Assembly (NCBI RefSeq): GCF_947507565.1
Contig: NC_089180.1
Coordinates: forward strand, 2,170,001-2,234,000
DNA from: Oscarella lobularis
Lineage: Eukaryota; Porifera; Homoscleromorpha; Homosclerophorida; Oscarellidae
Length of the DNA stretch: 64,000 nt
Direction of reading: 5' to 3'
The notes below the pieces were generated by a model. That model had not been told where the DNA came from. It saw only the letters and a program-made list of their open reading frames with translations, and did no database searches. A program made the translations under genes and the position numbers. Shown here piece by piece: positions 61,841 through 64,000 of this stretch. Every line of letters starts with the position of its first letter. Position 1 is the stretch's first letter.

Positions 61841-63235
61841 TTGATAACGCACGAGAAGCGTGTCGCGAGTAGGACCGAGACGGACGGGCTTTTAACCAGT
61901 ACGACTCGCGTAAAAGGCGATTTTGTCAAGAAATTGTGTCCGAACTCGTCGGCATTAGACCTTCAACAGCTCTTGAAGATCATTTCCCAAGATACCCCTT
62001 ACTGGGATTGCCGTATTGCACGCAACATGCCCTATCGTCGTTTTCGAATTATTTTATTAATGCTTCATTTTGCTGAAAACCGCACCCTTATCACCAAACA
62101 AAGTGATGACAATTACGATGTCTTGGGCAAAATACGGCCAATAATGGAAATGATGCAAGAGCGCTTTCAACACCTATACAGCCCTCATCATAATGTCAGC
62201 ATTGATGAAGCAATGATTGTCTTCAAGGGAAGGATTTCCATTAGGCAGTACATGCCAATAAAGCCGGTCAAATATGGAATCAAAGTTTATTTTTTTGTAA
62301 GTGAGATTATTTCAGTAATATATACATACATATACTGTATACAGTATTTACGATTTTTTGTTTTTAGATGCGACTTAGAAAAAGGATATCCTTGGGACTT
62401 CCAAGTCTACAGAGGCAAGGAGAAAAATGCGCGTACAGATGTTGACCTCGGAGAAAGAGTGGTACTTGATCTGACCACACCATGGACCATGGATACCGCC
62501 TCTACTTTGACAATCTTTTCCCCAACCCACGTCTTGCCGCAAGACTCCTACGACAAAACACTTATTTCATTGGAACAGTTCGTCCGAATCGTGCGTGGTT
62601 TCCTAAAAAAGTACTTGAGGTCGACGCAAAATCTGCGGCAAGGGTTTCCTCTTCTGGCGCTTGGGCCGAGTTTACCAACAACACTGCGTTCGACGACGAC
62701 TGCAAGGTTTATTGCCTGTCATGGGTAGAAAAAAACAGGTCACCCTAATCAATACCTTGTGTCCGGTGAATTTTATCGAAGGACAAAGAAGGCTCAATAA
62801 CAACCGTTTCTTGCTACAACAAGTACATATGGGCGGCGTTGACCTGCCGACAACCTTCGCCGCACCTATTCCTTTTCTTTGAAATTTTTAAGATGGTATA
62901 TGCGCATATTTTGGTATCTTCTTGAATCGGCGGCCGTCAATGCGCATATTGTGCAAATGGAAACAACCGGAATCAACACATCCACCAATAAATTTTTGCA
63001 AGCGTCTGGCCATACAGTAGATCTTGTCGTCAGAATCAACTCTAGGCTGCGACCAGGGAAACAGTCTTTTATTACCGGTGGTCGATTCCGAGATCGCCAC
63101 TTTCCTTAAAAGAGCGAAAGCAGCCGAGGAGTTTGCGCCGTCGAAACGTGTCGCTCCAGAACGTACTTTTTTTGCCCGGATTTCGAGAAGCGCAGTTGCC
63201 CGGTGCCATGCTTCAGGATTTACGACACGAAGTAA
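61841..63235 (+). pseudogene. piggyBac-type transposase, degenerate
   Basis: In order: MPYRRFRIILLMLHF, DNYDVLGKIRPIMEMM, VSIDEAMIVFKGR (first catalytic Asp), MPIKPVKYGIKVY, then an intron-like gap (GTAAGT at 62298 to TTTTAG at 62367), CDLEKGYPWDFQVYRGK, RLYFDNLFPNP (second Asp), GTVRPNRAWFPKK, VTLINTLCPVNF and MRIFWYLLESAAVNAHI, with a C-terminal Cys-rich finger (CAVETC, YFFCPDF, CPVPCF) before TAA near 63235. These are the motifs of the DDE_Tnp_1_7 fold used by piggyBac. Frame changes near 62490, 62700, 62885 and 63110 inactivate it. No TTAA-flanked ends were identified. Confidence 0.88.
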
Positions 63236-64000
63236 ACTACAGTATTTTTCTGAGCACTGCCTTGGAGTGCAGACACGGGAGTTTCAAGGTGGCTCTGGAT
63301 CTGTGGTGCGACCTTCACGTTTGTCTGATATTATTTTTTCTAGATCTTCTTGGAAAGGCTAGTCGGACTGAAGCCACGATTGAAAAAGTTGCTGATTCAA
63401 TAGGAGACATACTGCGGAGTTGCTTAGACATACTGCGGAGTTTGAAAAGAAGGAACGTTATTTCGCCTAATGAGAGCGAACGTGAAACAAAATTTCGAGG
63501 TATTCACATTCCTTGGACAAGTAGATGAAAGTCCTGTATACATGCACATTCTAAAAGGTAGCTAGAGAGCATGAAACTTGCTTTTTGAATCTTACAACTA
63601 AATTATCAACAAAGTGTCTATTACGGGTCTCTCTGCCTCTCCGTAAAGTCCCCTTCTGGAATGAACGGTCATGCAACGTGGCTGCGGTGGCTACTGTTTC
63701 TTTGATGCAGAGGACTTCGAATAATTAAACGTCGACGACGACTTTGTAAGTTCTGAAGCGTTTATGGCGGCCTTTAAGGCGCGCTTGAAGGAGGACGCAA
63801 CTTGAAAGTACTCGATCCTCCAGAACAAGTTGCGGCTAAAGTGGTGGCGAAGCAATCAGATTCCCGCCTTAGTCCAAGGTGCAGCAGCCGTTACAGGATT
63901 TTTGTTTGGCCTACATGACGCAGCAGTCGTGAGTGTAGGCGCTTCTCTACAGTACATCAGGTGCCACTTGGGTTGAGAACCAAATTGTGGCGTTAAATTT
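63236..64000. other. No supported gene
   Basis: Open frames here lack motifs. A TAGACATACTGCGGAG-like unit is repeated twice at 63400-63440. Nothing else is seen up to the window end. Confidence 0.4.

Overview
The window is eukaryotic and most likely from a sponge or another early-branching metazoan. Genes are split by short GT-AG introns of about 45-65 bp. The host genes are animal-type: kelch/coiled-coil/TKL kinases, MAM-like domains, a class A bHLH factor and a possible smoothelin-type exon. The rest is dense with animal transposon families. I found no rRNA and no complete tRNA. The sponge assignment is inference from gene content and intron size.

Layout. 1-10.4 kb: sparse, with a PIF1 helicase scrap, YqaJ nuclease exons next to a decayed Ty3/gypsy copy (-), a pogo/Tigger exon, a possible RING finger, a 0.7-kb fold-back MITE and a gypsy integrase scrap. 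10.8-17.2 kb: a decayed Helitron (HUH Rep plus PIF1 helicase) split by a 2.15-kb insertion that carries one copy of an 0.83-kb direct repeat. 18-29 kb: a cluster of three kinase genes: a frameshifted receptor-type pseudogene, an apparently intact kelch/coiled-coil/kinase gene of at least 19 exons whose coiled coil is built from tandemly duplicated exon pairs, and an N-truncated kinase on the minus strand. 30-34.2 kb: an integrase-core pseudogene, a MAM-like gene (-) and a smoothelin-like exon (-). 34.9-40.2 kb: a mosaic of DIRS, gypsy and Helitron fragments around a 100-bp satellite, ending in a clear Helitron 3' terminus. 40.8-42.4 kb: a 1.07-kb near-palindrome abutting an intact bHLH gene. 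42.6-47.8 kb: a helicase-only Helitron-like unit with hairpin termini at both ends, then a gypsy element with an 87-bp 3' LTR and a single nonsense codon in pol. 48.3-56.5 kb: a nested transposon pair (below). 56.9-61.3 kb: a DIRS-type tyrosine-recombinase retroelement. 61.8-63.2 kb: a decayed piggyBac transposase.

Most interesting system. At 48315-56506 lies a P-element/THAP9-like transposon with long terminal inverted repeats. Each repeat contains a TATAAAAG box firing inward. It carries two convergent genes: the P-type transposase (-) and an accessory protein of unknown function (+). Inserted in the transposase gene is a second transposon (50942-54848, 3907 bp) with 31-bp inverted repeats and a 7-bp target duplication. 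Its only gene has seven exons whose phases all agree and give an uninterrupted 933-codon frame. The protein has a coiled coil, an IDDYH motif, an EIFHS motif and a C-terminal RING-like Cys/His cluster, and fits no transposase superfamily I can name. It may be a recently active, undescribed DNA transposon family.
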